Of a stretch of 64,000 nt of DNA, positions 1 through 9,066 are shown piece after piece (within the stretch, counting starts at the first letter, position 1; the number at the start of each line of letters is the position of its first letter). The stretch is from positions 434,001-498,000 of the forward strand of contig NZ_CP047027.1 in NCBI RefSeq assembly GCF_009797025.1, written 5' to 3'. This stretch comes from Cellulophaga sp. L1A9. GTDB lineage: Bacteria; Bacteroidota; Bacteroidia; Flavobacteriales; Flavobacteriaceae. The notes beneath the pieces are model-generated. The model saw nothing but the letters and a program-made list of their open reading frames with translations, was not told where the DNA came from and searched no databases. Made by a program: the position numbers and the translations under genes.

Positions 1-267
1 TTTTACTTTATTCACTTCTTTCTCATCTGAAGCTTCTTCTTTACTTTCAAATGAAACAGTTAATAAATCATTATCGATTTCAATTTTAAAATCTTCTTTT
101 TTTCTTCCTGGAGCTACTAATTCCAAAACAAAAGAAGTATCATCTTCTCTGATATTAACTGCAGGTCCTTTAGCATTTAATACTTCTGCTCCACCAAACC
201 AATCTGGCTTGAATATTTCATTCATTAATGCTGGAATTGAAACTACATTTTTGTGTGCTGTACTCAT
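1..267 (-). CDS. Hsp20/alpha-crystallin small heat-shock protein (C-terminus cut by window edge)
   Basis: The ATG is at 267 and the frame stays open to base 1, giving 89 residues of the N-terminal part. Seen: an N-terminal arm with NEIFKPDWFGG, followed by the start of the alpha-crystallin beta-sandwich (PAVNIREDD, FVLELVAPGRKKEDFKIEID, LLTVS). The A-x-P-G-x-x-K-x-D-F-x-I pattern is typical of the family. Members are ATP-independent cytosolic holdases that bind unfolding proteins as oligomers, usually about 140-150 residues long. The gene is divergent from the DUF1456 gene at 513. No recognisable heat-shock operator was seen upstream. Confidence 0.9.
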   Translation of the reverse strand, partial: MSTAHKNVVSIPALMNEIFKPDWFGGAEVLNAKGPAVNIREDDTSFVLELVAPGRKKEDFKIEIDNDLLTVSFESKEEASDEKEVNKVK

Positions 268-512
268 AACTATATATTTTTAATTAGAATTATTTGTTCT
301 TTGGTTTACAATAAACAAAATACATACCAACACACGATAAATGCCATTTTGTCCACTTTCCAACGTTTATTAATGACATAATGTCGTTTTTATGTGATTT
401 TTCTATAAATAAATTATTTGAAGCGTCTATTTCTAAGATGGATTAGCAGGAAACAAATAGAAAAAGCAAGAATTTTAGTATAAAATAGTACCTTGCAGCA
501 AAATTATAGTAT

Positions 513-881
513 ATGACTAATAATGATATTCTTAAGAAGCTAAGAGTAGCACTGATGTTGAGAGATGATGAAATTGTAGACATTTTAAAACTTGTAGATT
601 TTAAGATATCTAAAGCTGAGCTTGGTGCATTTTTCAGAAAAGAGGATCATCCGAATTATATGGAATGTGGAGACCAAATACTCCGAAACTTTTTAAATGC
701 ACTTGTAATTCACTTTAGAGGTACCAAGGAAAACCCTAAAAATCCAAAAGCTGAATTAGCTGCTATAAAAAAAGGTCCACAAGCAAAAAAAGGATACGAT
801 CCTGACTTCAAAGCAAAACAAGAAAAAAAGGTAGATAAAAACGTTATCCACGGAAATTATAAAAACAAAAAAAAATCCTGA
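513..881 (+). CDS. DUF1456 (YehS-like) family protein with one repeat and a lysine-rich tail
   Basis: 122 residues. Residues 1-70 (NNDILKKLRVALMLRDDEIV, then ILKLVDFKISKAELGAFFRK) match the DUF1456 helical unit. Its family name rests on E. coli YehS, which from memory carries two such units in about 156 residues. Here only one unit is present, followed by a very basic, probably disordered tail of about 45 residues (many Lys, ending KKKS). The family has no known function; a nucleic-acid or ribosome contact through the tail is only a guess. The gene stands alone, ends inside the A-run of a bidirectional terminator, and is convergent with the 924-1259 gene. Confidence 0.75.
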   Translation: MTNNDILKKLRVALMLRDDEIVDILKLVDFKISKAELGAFFRKEDHPNYMECGDQILRNFLNALVIHFRGTKENPKNPKAELAAIKKGPQAKKGYDPDFKAKQEKKVDKNVIHGNYKNKKKS

Positions 882-901
882 GTTGCCTCAGGATTTTTTT
901 T
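871..901. terminator. Bidirectional rho-independent terminator
   Basis: 7-bp stem (876-882 with 887-893), 4-nt loop, A-run before and T-run after. It serves both convergent genes, 513-881 and 924-1259. Confidence 0.9.
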
Positions 902-923
902 GTAATCAACATAAATGAATTAC

Positions 924-1259
924 TTACTCTGTAATTCTTACTGGTACAGTGTAGGTTCTTCCTTCTCGGTAATCTTCTAGACTTACTTTTTGATAATTTA
1001 ATTTCGCTTTTACAAACTGCTCTACTGCCTTACTATTTGTGGTTACAGATAATACAACAATTTCTCTATCCTCATTCAAGGTAAAAAGAACATTTGCGGT
1101 TAAATCGTCCTCAACAATTAAAGAACTATTACTTAACAAAGTTGCAATTTGAGTCGATAAATTATTTTTAGGCTCCTCTGATTTCTTTTTGTCATTTGCT
1201 AAAACTGATCCTGTTAATAGTAATAACGCACTTACGAATACTAGACTTAATTTTTTCAT
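924..1259 (-). CDS. Small secreted protein, TonB C-terminal-domain-like
   Basis: 111 residues. A clear Sec signal peptide (residues 1-21, MKKLSLVFVSALLLLTGSVLA) predicts export to the periplasm. The mature part has an acidic/basic linker. It then has a segment of about 70 residues (LIVEDDLTANVLFTLNEDRE, IVVLSVTTNSKAVEQFVKAK, YTVPVRITE) whose beta-alpha-beta pattern resembles the C-terminal domain of TonB-like proteins. No transmembrane anchor or Pro-rich spacer is present, so it is not a functional TonB. Similar small proteins are common and uncharacterised in flavobacteria. No catalytic motif is visible. Confidence 0.6.
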   Translation of the reverse strand: MKKLSLVFVSALLLLTGSVLANDKKKSEEPKNNLSTQIATLLSNSSLIVEDDLTANVLFTLNEDREIVVLSVTTNSKAVEQFVKAKLNYQKVSLEDYREGRTYTVPVRITE

Positions 1260-1672
1260 GATAATTTGTTTTAAGATTGATAATTGATTAATTGATGATA
1301 TTAGAAAGACGCTTCAGAAACTATAATGTTACACTCGAATTTCATTTTAACACTTCCTTAACCTCACTAAGCAATTTCTAATTTCATTTCAAAATTAGAA
1401 GTTATCACTACTTAAAACTAACTATTAGAGAAGGCTTAACGTACATTTAAACCAATTAACAATAGCTTAAAAGACAAGCTTTTTATTACTGAATTTTCTT
1501 ACATAAACATAATTCAAGAAACTAGTGATAAGTATAAACTATTGTCAATAGTTTCCTTAAAAAGGATGAATTAAATTCAATGAATATTCCAATAGTATGC
1601 AAACAAAAAAAATGGGCAATGTTAAGATAACATTGCCCATTTTAAAAATATATTTTCTGAGTTATAGCACTA
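1260..1672. other. Intergenic stretch of 413 bp
   Basis: Holds the sucC terminator (1605-1643) and the upstream region of the 924-1259 gene. A possible -7 element for that gene lies on the minus strand at 1390-1397 (TAATTTTG), but no -33 box fits it. No coding sequence, tRNA or repeat was seen. Confidence 0.5.
1605..1643 (-). terminator. Rho-independent terminator of sucC
   Basis: Perfect 16-bp stem (1609-1624 with 1628-1643), 3-nt loop, followed on the minus strand by a T-run. Confidence 0.92.
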
Positions 1673-2863
1673 CTAACCCAATACAGCTTTAACTTTATCT
1701 GCAGCTTCTTGGAATTGTACAGCAGACTGTACATCTAAACCAGAATTATCAATCAATTCTTTTGCTAAATCAGCATTTGTTCCTTGCAAACGAACAATAA
1801 TTGGAACATTTATAGTTCCCATGTTCTTATACGCATCAATCACACCTTGAGCAACACGATCACAACGAACGATACCACCAAAAATGTTAATCAAAATTGC
1901 TTTTACTGCAGGATCTTTTAAGATAATCTTAAAAGCAGCCTCAACACGAGCAGCATCCGCAGTACCACCAACATCTAAAAAGTTAGCTGGCTCACCACCT
2001 GCTTGCTTAATTAAATCCATTGTTGCCATTGCTAAACCAGCTCCGTTAACCATACACCCAACGTTACCATCAAGATCTACGTAATTTAAACCTAAAGCTC
2101 CTGCTTCAACTTCAATTGCATTTTCTTCACGAAGATCACGCATTTCTGCATATTGCTTTCTTCTGTAAAGAGCATTATCATCTATAGATACTTTAGCATC
2201 TACAGCCATAATTTTATCATCCGAAGTTTTTAAAACTGGATTGATTTCAAACATACTTGAATCACTTTCAACATATGCTTTATATAAAGATGCTACGAAC
2301 TTTGTCATTTCTTTAAAAGCGGTACCAGACAAGCCTAAATTAAAGGCAATCTTACGTGCTTGAAAAGGCAATAACCCCGTTCCAGGATCAATTTCTTCTG
2401 TAAAAATTAAATGAGGTGTTTTTTCTGCCACTTCTTCGATATCCATACCACCTTCAGTAGAATACATAATCATATTTCTACCTGTACCACGGTTAAGGAC
2501 TACAGACATATAAAACTCTTTAGTCTCACTAGCGCCTGGGTAATAAACATCTTCAGCAACTAATACTTGATGTACTTTTTTACCTTCAGCAGAAGTTTGA
2601 GGCGTAATCAAATTCATTCCAATAATTTGTCCTGCAATTTCTTCAACCTCTTTTAAGTTTTTAGCCAATTTAACACCACCACCTTTTCCGCGGCCACCAG
2701 CGTGAACTTGTGCTTTTATAACGTGCCATCCAGTTCCTGTTTCTGCTGTTAATTGCTTTGCAGCATCTACAGCTTCTTTTGCATTATGAGCTACAATTCC
2801 TCTTTGGATACGTACCCCAAAACTTGCTAAAATTTCTTTTCCTTGATATTCGTGAAGATTCAT
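1673..2863 (-). CDS. sucC: Succinyl-CoA synthetase, beta subunit (ADP-forming)
   Basis: 396 residues, close to the usual length of about 390. Catalyses the TCA-cycle step succinyl-CoA + ADP + Pi to succinate + ATP + CoA, with the alpha subunit SucD. Seen: the N-terminal start [17 protein letters not shown], the ATP-grasp region with [17 protein letters not shown], the Mg/ATP region FEINPVL, and the C-terminal ligase/CoA domain with [26 protein letters not shown] and [10 protein letters not shown]. The sucD partner is not in this window. The gene is monocistronic, with its own terminator and a -7 element at 2893-2900. It is divergent from lysA. Confidence 0.97.
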   Translation of the reverse strand: MNLHEYQGKEILASFGVRIQRGIVAHNAKEAVDAAKQLTAETGTGWHVIKAQVHAGGRGKGGGVKLAKNLKEVEEIAGQIIGMNLITPQTSAEGKKVHQVLVAEDVYYPGASETKEFYMSVVLNRGTGRNMIMYSTEGGMDIEEVAEKTPHLIFTEEIDPGTGLLPFQARKIAFNLGLSGTAFKEMTKFVASLYKAYVESDSSMFEINPVLKTSDDKIMAVDAKVSIDDNALYRRKQYAEMRDLREENAIEVEAGALGLNYVDLDGNVGCMVNGAGLAMATMDLIKQAGGEPANFLDVGGTADAARVEAAFKIILKDPAVKAILINIFGGIVRCDRVAQGVIDAYKNMGTINVPIIVRLQGTNADLAKELIDNSGLDVQSAVQFQEAADKVKAVLG

Positions 2864-2892
2864 AAGTAAATCGTGTCTTTATTTAATGATGA

Positions 2893-2900
2893 CAAAAATA
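2893..2900 (-). promoter_or_regulatory. Probable -7 element of sucC
   Basis: Minus-strand TATTTTTG fits the Bacteroidetes TAnnTTTG and lies about 30 nt before the sucC ATG. No good -33 TTG is present at the expected distance. Confidence 0.5.
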
Positions 2901-3146
2901 GCAAACCATTGCTAATTACCCTAATGAAATTAGAAAGCTATTTCCTTAAATTTTAAATAATCAACAAAAAATATCATATTCACCCTATTATTAGCTGAAA
3001 AATAGTGTCAATTTTCTCACAGGAAGTCCTAAAAACCATGATGAATGCAAATGGTTCTATTAAAAAGGACTACATCACCCCCAAACCGATAAGCAGATGT
3101 TATAAATAAAACAATTTGTTGTATTTTGGTTTTTTGATGTTTTATT

Positions 3147-3177
3147 TTGTTCAGAACGAAGAAGAAGTATAGATTTG
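3147..3177 (+). promoter_or_regulatory. Probable lysA promoter
   Basis: TTG at 3147-3149, 20-nt spacer, TAGATTTG at 3170-3177. This fits the Bacteroidetes TTG-N19-TAnnTTTG pattern with one extra base. The lysA ATG follows 18 nt later. Confidence 0.6.
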
Positions 3178-3195
3178 CTTTAAAATTATATTGCA

Positions 3196-4434
3196 ATGAC
3201 GAATCACGATTTATTGAACATAGCAAAAACCTACGGAGATCCGGTTTATGTGTATGATTCTGAAAAAATTACAGCTCAGTTCAACAGGCTTACAAATGCC
3301 TTCAGTGGAGTTAAAAAATTGAAATTAAATTACGCCGCCAAGGCTTTATCAAATATCAGCATATTAAAACTAATGAATAGCCTTGGTAGTGGGTTAGATA
3401 CCGTTTCTATTCAAGAAGTACAATTAGGACTTTTAGCAGGTTTTAAACCTGAAAATATCATTTATACACCTAATGGCGTTTCTTTAGAAGAAATTGAAGA
3501 AGCTGCAAAATTAGGCGTACGCATTAATATTGATAATCTATCTATTTTAGAACAATTCGGAAGTAAATTCCCTAAGGTCCCGGTATGTATTCGTATTAAT
3601 CCGCATGTAATGGCTGGAGGAAATGCCAACATTTCAGTAGGACATATTGATTCTAAATTCGGAATTAGCATTCATCAAATTCCACATTTATTACGTATTG
3701 TAGAACTTACACAAATGCATATCAATGGTATTCACATGCACACAGGAAGTGATATCTTAGATATCGATGTGTTCCTTTATGCTTCTGAAATACTCTTCGA
3801 AACCGCTAAGAATTTTAAAAATTTAGATTTTATTGACTTCGGTAGCGGATTTAAAGTTCCTTATAAGGATGGTGATATCGAAACAAATGTTGAGGAATTA
3901 GGAAGTAAATTAACAGAGAAATTCAACGAATTTTGTAAAGAATACGGCAAAGAATTAACCTTAGCATTTGAGCCTGGGAAATTTTTAGTGAGTGAGGCTG
4001 GGTATTTTTTAGCAAAAGTAAATGTAGTAAAACAAACGACTTCTACTGTTTTTGCTAGCATTGATTCTGGTTTTAACCACCTGATTCGTCCAATGTTATA
4101 CGGATCATACCATCAAATAGAAAATATATCTAATCCAGAAGGCAGAGAACGCTACTACTCTGTTGTGGGCTATATTTGTGAAACCGATACTTTCGCGAGT
4201 AATCGCCGTATCAATGAAATATCTGAAGGTGATATTCTTTCTTTTAAAAATGCTGGAGCATATTGTTTTACCATGGCCAGCAACTATAATAGTAGATTTA
4301 GACCCGCAGAAGTTTTATGGCATAACGGAGAAGCTGTCTTAATTCGTGAGCGCGAAACTTTAGATGACATCATCAAAAACCAAGTAGATGTGAAAAATCT
4401 TTTTTCTAAAAAAGAAAAAGCAACTGCCAAATAA
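3196..4434 (+). CDS. lysA: Diaminopimelate decarboxylase
   Basis: 412 residues, a fold-type III PLP enzyme that converts meso-diaminopimelate to L-lysine plus CO2, the last step of lysine synthesis. Seen: the PLP lysine K49 in LKLNYAAKAL; the glycine-rich phosphate loop (DFGSGFKVPY); HMHTGSD in the barrel; EPGKFLVSEAGYF, which usually reads EPGR; and the C-terminal substrate motif CETDTFAS (CESxD in most members). AGAYCFTMASNYNSRFRPAEVL is the classic C-terminal segment (split: AGAYCFTMASNYN then SRFRPAEVL). It is a single gene between its own promoter and terminator. The substitutions at CESxD and EPGR are mild, and the neighbourhood gives no sign of another substrate. Confidence 0.93.
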   Translation: MTNHDLLNIAKTYGDPVYVYDSEKITAQFNRLTNAFSGVKKLKLNYAAKALSNISILKLMNSLGSGLDTVSIQEVQLGLLAGFKPENIIYTPNGVSLEEIEEAAKLGVRINIDNLSILEQFGSKFPKVPVCIRINPHVMAGGNANISVGHIDSKFGISIHQIPHLLRIVELTQMHINGIHMHTGSDILDIDVFLYASEILFETAKNFKNLDFIDFGSGFKVPYKDGDIETNVEELGSKLTEKFNEFCKEYGKELTLAFEPGKFLVSEAGYFLAKVNVVKQTTSTVFASIDSGFNHLIRPMLYGSYHQIENISNPEGRERYYSVVGYICETDTFASNRRINEISEGDILSFKNAGAYCFTMASNYNSRFRPAEVLWHNGEAVLIRERETLDDIIKNQVDVKNLFSKKEKATAK

Positions 4435-4456
4435 TAAAATAGTATACTACGTATTT

Positions 4457-4488
4457 AAAAAAATCCTGCAATGCAGGATTTTTTTTGT
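4457..4488 (+). terminator. Terminator of lysA
   Basis: Stem TCCTGC/GCAGGA extended by A/T runs, 3-nt loop, followed by eight T. Confidence 0.88.
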
Positions 4489-4580
4489 TTTACATTGTTT
4501 TACTATTTCCTAAAAATAAAATAGAAATTAAAACGTTATTTTTATACAAGTTTAGAGACTAAACAATCAAATAGCACAAA

Positions 4581-5096
4581 ATGAAATCATTCTTATACAC
4601 TTTCTTTATCGTTAGCATGCTAAATATATTTACCACAAATGCTCAAGAAGTTACATGGTTATCCTGGGAAGAAGCTGCTAAACTAGCCGAAACAGATAAA
4701 AATCCGAAGAAAATATTTATAGACGTATACACCGATTGGTGTGGATGGTGTAAAAAAATGGATAAAGATACTTTTCAAGATGCTACAGTAGCCGCCTATA
4801 TGGAAAAAAACTTCTATATGGTGAAACTAGATGGTGAAGGAAAAGAGCCCATAGAATTTAAAGGAAAAACTTTTAAGTTTATTCCATCCGGTAGAAATGG
4901 CTACCACGAATTTGCCGCTGCTTTAATGCAGGGTAAATTAAGCTACCCGACGACCATATTTCTTGATGAAAAAATGAATATGCTCTCTCCTATTCCAGGA
5001 TATCAAAAGGCGGAACCTTTTTTAAATATTGCGAAGTATTTTGGAGATAATATCTATAAAGAAAAAGATTGGAAAGCCTATTCCGAAGGAAAATAA
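4581..5096 (+). CDS. Secreted thioredoxin-fold protein
   Basis: 171 residues. Signal peptide of about 21 residues (MKSFLYTFFIVSMLNIFTTNA) cleaved before QEVTW, so periplasmic. The thioredoxin fold carries the redox motif DWCGWCKKMD (C54 and C57) and a cis-Pro loop SYPTTIFLD. The CGWC motif and following KKMD resemble the DUF255/thioredoxin-like Bacteroidetes family that reduces or isomerises disulfides in exported proteins. The partner is not evident from the neighbours. It has no lipobox. The next gene, a sulfurtransferase, is convergent, with its stop only 5 nt away. Confidence 0.85.
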   Translation: MKSFLYTFFIVSMLNIFTTNAQEVTWLSWEEAAKLAETDKNPKKIFIDVYTDWCGWCKKMDKDTFQDATVAAYMEKNFYMVKLDGEGKEPIEFKGKTFKFIPSGRNGYHEFAAALMQGKLSYPTTIFLDEKMNMLSPIPGYQKAEPFLNIAKYFGDNIYKEKDWKAYSEGK

Positions 5097-5101
5097 AAAT
5101 A

Positions 5102-5914
5102 TTAATTTACTTTTTGAGCCCATTCTGTCCATGATCCATCATAGACAGAATTTTTTTTATCCAACACTAAAGTGCTTGCTAGTAAAACAATACAAGCGGT
5201 AACACCTGAGCCACAACTAAAAATCAACGATCTATCCTCCTTTTTAACGGACTCAAAAATTGGTTCTAGTGCTATTTTAGATTTAAATTTTCCATGATCA
5301 ATAACGGTAGTGTATGGAATATTGACCGAATTAGGAATACTCCCACTACGTAAATCTTTTCGTGGCTCCAATTCAGTACCATTAAAGCGCCCTTGAGAAC
5401 GCGCATCAATCAATAAAGCATTACCCGTCTCAGAATTCGCGAATACAGTTTCAAAATTAACAACGCAGTCTTGTTGTAACATTGCTTTGAAATTACCAAC
5501 TACAATGGGTCTAACGAGACTCTTTTCAATAGGGTAATTGCACTCCTTCCAACTAGGTAATCCTCCATCAAGAACTGCTACATTTTCATGCCCCATTGCT
5601 TTAAACATCCACCAAACCCTTGGACTCCAATAAACCCCTAAAGTATCATAAACAACAACTTTACTAGAAGTATTAATTCCTAGTTTCTGACATTCTTTTT
5701 CAAATTGCACAGCACTGGGCAGCATATTAGGCAACGTACTTTCGCTATCCGAAAAATCGTTTTTTAAATCAAAAAGCCGCGCTCCAACAATATGATCTTG
5801 ATCTGAATCTATCTTTGAGCCAGAAGCATTCATTACGGCACTAGCCTCCAAAATAACTACATCCGTATCCTTTAAATGATTCTTTAACCAAGCACCAGTA
5901 ACTAATGAGTCCAT
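5102..5914 (-). CDS. Sulfurtransferase (3-mercaptopyruvate/thiosulfate type, tandem rhodanese)
   Basis: 270 residues, two rhodanese domains. Domain 1 (about 1-130) is the inactive structural copy. Domain 2 (about 155-270) holds C234 in the loop CGSGVTAC. The six-residue CGSGVT loop is the signature of 3-mercaptopyruvate sulfurtransferases (SseA) rather than thiosulfate rhodaneses (CRKGVT). Other family pieces: SPRVWWMFKAMGHENVAVLD followed by GGLPSW, LIDARSQGRFNG and GSIPNSVNIPY. It transfers sulfane sulfur to thiols or cyanide in the cytosol. The gene lies downstream of guaB on the same strand, but the guaB terminator separates them. Confidence 0.88.
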   Translation of the reverse strand: MDSLVTGAWLKNHLKDTDVVILEASAVMNASGSKIDSDQDHIVGARLFDLKNDFSDSESTLPNMLPSAVQFEKECQKLGINTSSKVVVYDTLGVYWSPRVWWMFKAMGHENVAVLDGGLPSWKECNYPIEKSLVRPIVVGNFKAMLQQDCVVNFETVFANSETGNALLIDARSQGRFNGTELEPRKDLRSGSIPNSVNIPYTTVIDHGKFKSKIALEPIFESVKKEDRSLIFSCGSGVTACIVLLASTLVLDKKNSVYDGSWTEWAQKVN

Positions 5915-5933
5915 AATAATTAAATTTTAGTCA

Positions 5934-5966
5934 TAAAAAAAGAGATAACTAAGTTACCTCTTTTTC
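5934..5966 (-). terminator. Terminator of guaB
   Basis: Hairpin with a 12-bp stem (AAAGAGATAACT region against AGTTACCTCTTT, one G-U pair) and a T-run on the minus strand, between guaB and the sulfurtransferase gene. Confidence 0.8.
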
Positions 5967-5988
5967 TATACATTTTTTAAAGCTTGAC

Positions 5989-7461
5989 TTACCTACTATA
6001 ATTAGGAGATTCTTTTGTGATGGTTACATCATGTGGGTGACTTTCGTTAATACCACTAGCTGTAATTTTCACAAATCGTCCAGTATCCTGGAGAGTCGCA
6101 ATATCTTTAGCGCCGCAATAGCCCATCCCTGCTTTAAGTCCACCAATAAATTGATGAATACTTTCAAACAAATCGCCTTTATACGGGACACGTCCCACAA
6201 TACCTTCTGGAACTAATTTTTTAATATCATCTTCTACATCTTGGAAATAACGGTCTTTTGAACCTTGTTTCATTGCCTCAACAGAACCCATTCCGCGATA
6301 AGATTTGAATTTTCTTCCTTCATATATGATCGTTTCTCCTGGAGATTCTTTTGTACCTGCCAAAAGCGAACCTAACATCACTGTATCTGCTCCAGCCGCA
6401 ATAGCCTTAGGAATATCACCTGTATATCGGATTCCTCCATCTGCTATCACAGGAACACCACTACCCTTAATCGCAGCAGCTACTTCTAATACTGCAGAAA
6501 ATTGAGGAAAACCAACTCCTGCAACTATTCGTGTTGTACAAATAGAGCCTGGACCAATACCTACTTTTACAGCATCTGCACCAGCTTCTACCAAATATTT
6601 AGCTGCAGCTCCCGTAGCTATATTCCCTACGATAACATCTAAATCTGGGAATTTTGCTTTTACTTGCTTTAAAACCTCAACTACCCCTCTGGTATGTCCA
6701 TGTGCAGTATCAATCACCACAGCATCAACACCCGCATTTACCAATGCTTCTGCTCTTTCTACTGCATCAGCAGTGACTCCTAAAGCAGCAGCTACTCGCA
6801 AGCGACCATATTGATCTTTGTTTGCGATAGGCTTTTGAGTAAGCTTCGTAATATCTCTAAAGGTTATTAAACCAACTAGCTTATAGTCTTTATCTACAAC
6901 AGGAAGTTTTTCAATTTTATTTTCTTGTAAAATATCTTCAGCCTGTTCTAGTGAAGTGCCTTCTGCAACTGTCACTAAGTTTTTAGTCGTCATCACCTCA
7001 GAAATAGGGCGATCATTATTTTTTTCAAATCGTAAATCACGATTGGTAACAATACCTATTAATTTACCATCACCATCAACAATAGGAATACCACCTATTC
7101 CATATTCTTTCATGTTAGCTTTAGCATCACGAACAAATGAATTTAATGGCAAGGTTACCGGATCTATAATCATTCCGCTTTCTGCCCTTTTCACTTTACG
7201 AACCTTCATTGCTTGTTGTTCGATAGTCATGTTTTTGTGCAAAACACCAATACCACCTTCTTGAGCCATAGCAATTGCCATTTTGGACTCAGTAACCGTA
7301 TCCATAGCTGCTGAAACTATTGGAACATTAATGGTTATGTTACGTGTAAATTTTGCTTGTATATTTACTTCTCTTGGAAGTACTTCAGAATAAGCTGGGA
7401 CTAAGAGTACGTCATCGTAAGTGAGACCTTCTCCAACTATTTTATCAAGATGTGCTTGCAT
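5989..7461 (-). CDS. guaB: Inosine-5'-monophosphate dehydrogenase
   Basis: 490 residues, the usual length. Oxidises IMP to XMP with NAD, the first committed step of GMP synthesis. Seen: N-terminal barrel start [20 protein letters not shown]; a pair of CBS domains (about 95-205, with [17 protein letters not shown] and [17 protein letters not shown]) that sense purine nucleotides; catalytic loop [15 protein letters not shown] with C308; [20 protein letters not shown]; and the mobile flap YRGMGS. The short C-terminal part ends [16 protein letters not shown]. It is monocistronic, with a probable -7 element at 7485-7492, and divergent from the imelysin operon. Confidence 0.97.
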   Translation of the reverse strand: MQAHLDKIVGEGLTYDDVLLVPAYSEVLPREVNIQAKFTRNITINVPIVSAAMDTVTESKMAIAMAQEGGIGVLHKNMTIEQQAMKVRKVKRAESGMIIDPVTLPLNSFVRDAKANMKEYGIGGIPIVDGDGKLIGIVTNRDLRFEKNNDRPISEVMTTKNLVTVAEGTSLEQAEDILQENKIEKLPVVDKDYKLVGLITFRDITKLTQKPIANKDQYGRLRVAAALGVTADAVERAEALVNAGVDAVVIDTAHGHTRGVVEVLKQVKAKFPDLDVIVGNIATGAAAKYLVEAGADAVKVGIGPGSICTTRIVAGVGFPQFSAVLEVAAAIKGSGVPVIADGGIRYTGDIPKAIAAGADTVMLGSLLAGTKESPGETIIYEGRKFKSYRGMGSVEAMKQGSKDRYFQDVEDDIKKLVPEGIVGRVPYKGDLFESIHQFIGGLKAGMGYCGAKDIATLQDTGRFVKITASGINESHPHDVTITKESPNYSR

Positions 7462-7484
7462 GGCAATTAAAGATTAATTGCGTG

Positions 7485-7492
7485 CAAATATA
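7485..7492 (-). promoter_or_regulatory. Probable -7 element of guaB
   Basis: Minus-strand TATATTTG matches TAnnTTTG and lies 24 nt before the ATG. A CAAA at 7515-7518 (22-nt spacer) is a weak -33 candidate. Confidence 0.5.
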
Positions 7493-7685
7493 CGATTAAT
7501 ATTAATTAAAGGCGCAAACGGATTATAATCTTTACAGTAAGCTTTGTTTTTATAAGAAGATCAACAAACATGTTCACGAATCAAACCGACTTGTAAACAC
7601 CTATGGTAATAACAATCTGTACAATCGTTTAAATAGCTACCCTTCGCACCCCCCAACAACAGTCAGAATTAAAAATTTTAACACT

Positions 7686-7710
7686 ATTATTTAAATTTAG
7701 TCTAAATAAA
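7686..7710 (+). promoter_or_regulatory. Putative operator of the imelysin-DUF1111-imelysin operon
   Basis: Palindrome TTATTTA-N9-TAAATAA (7687-7693 and 7703-7709), with an inner perfect dyad ATTTAG-T-CTAAAT (7695-7707). It sits 25 nt upstream of the -7 element, just outside the expected -33 position. A second copy, 21 of 25 bases identical in promoter orientation, lies at 17836-17860 before the opposing operon. The regulator is unknown; an iron-responsive Fur- or DtxR-type protein is the natural guess from gene content. Confidence 0.65.
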
Positions 7711-7735
7711 CTTAGGATATAATTATTCCATGTAA

Positions 7736-7743
7736 TAAGTTTG
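7736..7743 (+). promoter_or_regulatory. Probable -7 element of the imelysin operon
   Basis: TAAGTTTG fits TAnnTTTG and lies 24 nt before the ATG at 7768. The expected -33 position (about 7713-7716) has a poor match, as in promoters that need an activator or are tightly controlled. Confidence 0.55.
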
Positions 7744-7767
7744 TGATTTAATTAACGAAAAGATTCC

Positions 7768-8973
7768 ATGAAAAAATTTCTAGTATTATTGCCTTTCTCT
7801 TTCTTCGTATTTGCATGCTCAAATGACGATGAAAACAATTCATCAAGCAACGATGAAATTACTGCTGCTTCTGTTGTTGAAAATTACGCGAACTTAGTGT
7901 ACGAATCATATTCCGACAGCTATGATGCTGCTGTACTCATGCAGACTGCTATCACCACATTTACAGAAACACCTACAGAAGACAATTTTACTGCAGCCAA
8001 AGATGCTTGGTTGAGTGCTAGAGAATATTATGGGCAAACGGAAGCCTATAGAGAAACTAACGGACCTATTGACACCGAAGGAGAATCTTGGTCTATTGGG
8101 AATGAAGGACAAATGAATGCATGGCCAATTGATGAAAGTTATATTGATTATGTCTTAACAGGAACAGAATCTTACGCTGGTGATTACAATAGTATTATTG
8201 GTGATGAAACCTATTCCATTACAGAAGAAGCTTTAGCTGGCTCAAATGAAGGTGTTGATGATAAATCTATAAGCACGGGATGGCATGCTATTGAGTTTTT
8301 ACTTTGGGGCCAAGATAATACTGCTCCTGCTGAAGATTTGCCAGGGCAACGTTCTTACACAGACTATACTATTGCTGAAAATGCTGATCGTAGAGCTCAA
8401 TATTTAACTGTTGTCACAAACCTTTTAGTAAACGACTTAAATGATTTAGTTAGCACTTGGAATGAAGGTGGCACCTATAGAACTGTATTTGAAGCACTAG
8501 ATACTGACACAGCATTACAACAAGCTATTAACGGTGCTTTTTTTATTGCTGGAGACGAATTAAGCTCTGAGCGTATGATTGCCCCAGTTGATTCAACAGA
8601 TGGTATTGATGCTTCAGGTCAAGAAGACGAGCACTCTTGTTTTTCTGATAATACACAACGCGATGTTTACGCAAACGCACAGGGTGTACTAAACGTAATT
8701 TATGGCTCTTACAGCACAATAAATGGCGCTTCATTTATTGATTTAGTAAAACAAACTGATCCGGCGCAAGCAGCTACACTTGAAGCTGCCGCAAGTCTCG
8801 TGGCCACTAGAGCCGCCCTTATTGGTGATAATGCACAACCGTTTGATTACTTAATTACTCAAGAAACATCAGATAGTACAGATGGTCCTGTAATGCAATG
8901 TGTTGTTGCTTTATTTGATTTAGCTAATGAAATTAGTGCTTCAGCATCCGTATTAGGAATAAATCTTAACTAA
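7768..8973 (+). CDS. Imelysin family (peptidase M75 / IrpA-like) lipoprotein, copy 1
   Basis: 401 residues. Lipobox FVFAC with C17, followed by an Asn/Asp/Ser-rich linker, so a lipoprotein. The helical imelysin fold is indicated by NYANLVYESYSDSY, AKDAWLSAREYYGQTEAYR and GWHAIEFLLWGQD, which contains the family GxHxxE motif (G171, H173, E176). It also has FIAGDELSSERM. Imelysin proteins (IrpA, EfeO M75 domain, algp7) are periplasmic metal-binding proteins tied to iron uptake; peptidase activity is doubtful. It is first in an operon with a di-heme cytochrome and a second imelysin, and is the only one of the three copies here with an intact motif. Confidence 0.9.
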   Translation: MKKFLVLLPFSFFVFACSNDDENNSSSNDEITAASVVENYANLVYESYSDSYDAAVLMQTAITTFTETPTEDNFTAAKDAWLSAREYYGQTEAYRETNGPIDTEGESWSIGNEGQMNAWPIDESYIDYVLTGTESYAGDYNSIIGDETYSITEEALAGSNEGVDDKSISTGWHAIEFLLWGQDNTAPAEDLPGQRSYTDYTIAENADRRAQYLTVVTNLLVNDLNDLVSTWNEGGTYRTVFEALDTDTALQQAINGAFFIAGDELSSERMIAPVDSTDGIDASGQEDEHSCFSDNTQRDVYANAQGVLNVIYGSYSTINGASFIDLVKQTDPAQAATLEAAASLVATRAALIGDNAQPFDYLITQETSDSTDGPVMQCVVALFDLANEISASASVLGINLN

Positions 8974-9002
8974 ATACACTTTAGGATTATTCTAAGGTAG
9001 TA

Positions 9003-9036
9003 AAAAGTCCCGGAATTTTTATTTCGGGACTTTTAC
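9003..9036 (+). terminator. Hairpin terminator between imelysin and DUF1111 genes
   Basis: 10-bp stem (9003-9012 with 9025-9034, GTCCCG/CGGGAC core), 12-nt loop and only a short T-run. It lies between co-directional genes 93 bp apart. It is probably a partial terminator or 3'-end stabiliser that lowers expression of the downstream genes. Confidence 0.7.
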
Positions 9037-9066
9037 CATAGTGTTATTTACTAAAAATCAATCAAT

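Larger units (their letters stand above)
2864..3195. other. Divergent promoter region sucC/lysA (332 bp)
   Basis: Contains the sucC -7 element (2893-2900, minus strand) and the lysA promoter (3147-3177). The rest is AT-rich with no convincing gene. A 65-codon minus-strand frame here overlaps the lysA start and looks spurious. Confidence 0.6.
7462..7767. other. Divergent regulatory region guaB / imelysin operon (306 bp)
   Basis: Holds the guaB -7 element (7485-7492), the operator-like palindrome (7686-7710) and the -7 element of the imelysin operon (7736-7743). The middle (about 7520-7680) shows nothing recognisable. Confidence 0.6.

Noticed and set aside
3029..3226. Minus-strand 65-codon frame between sucC and lysA
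   Set aside because: Covers the lysA promoter and start and has no family features.
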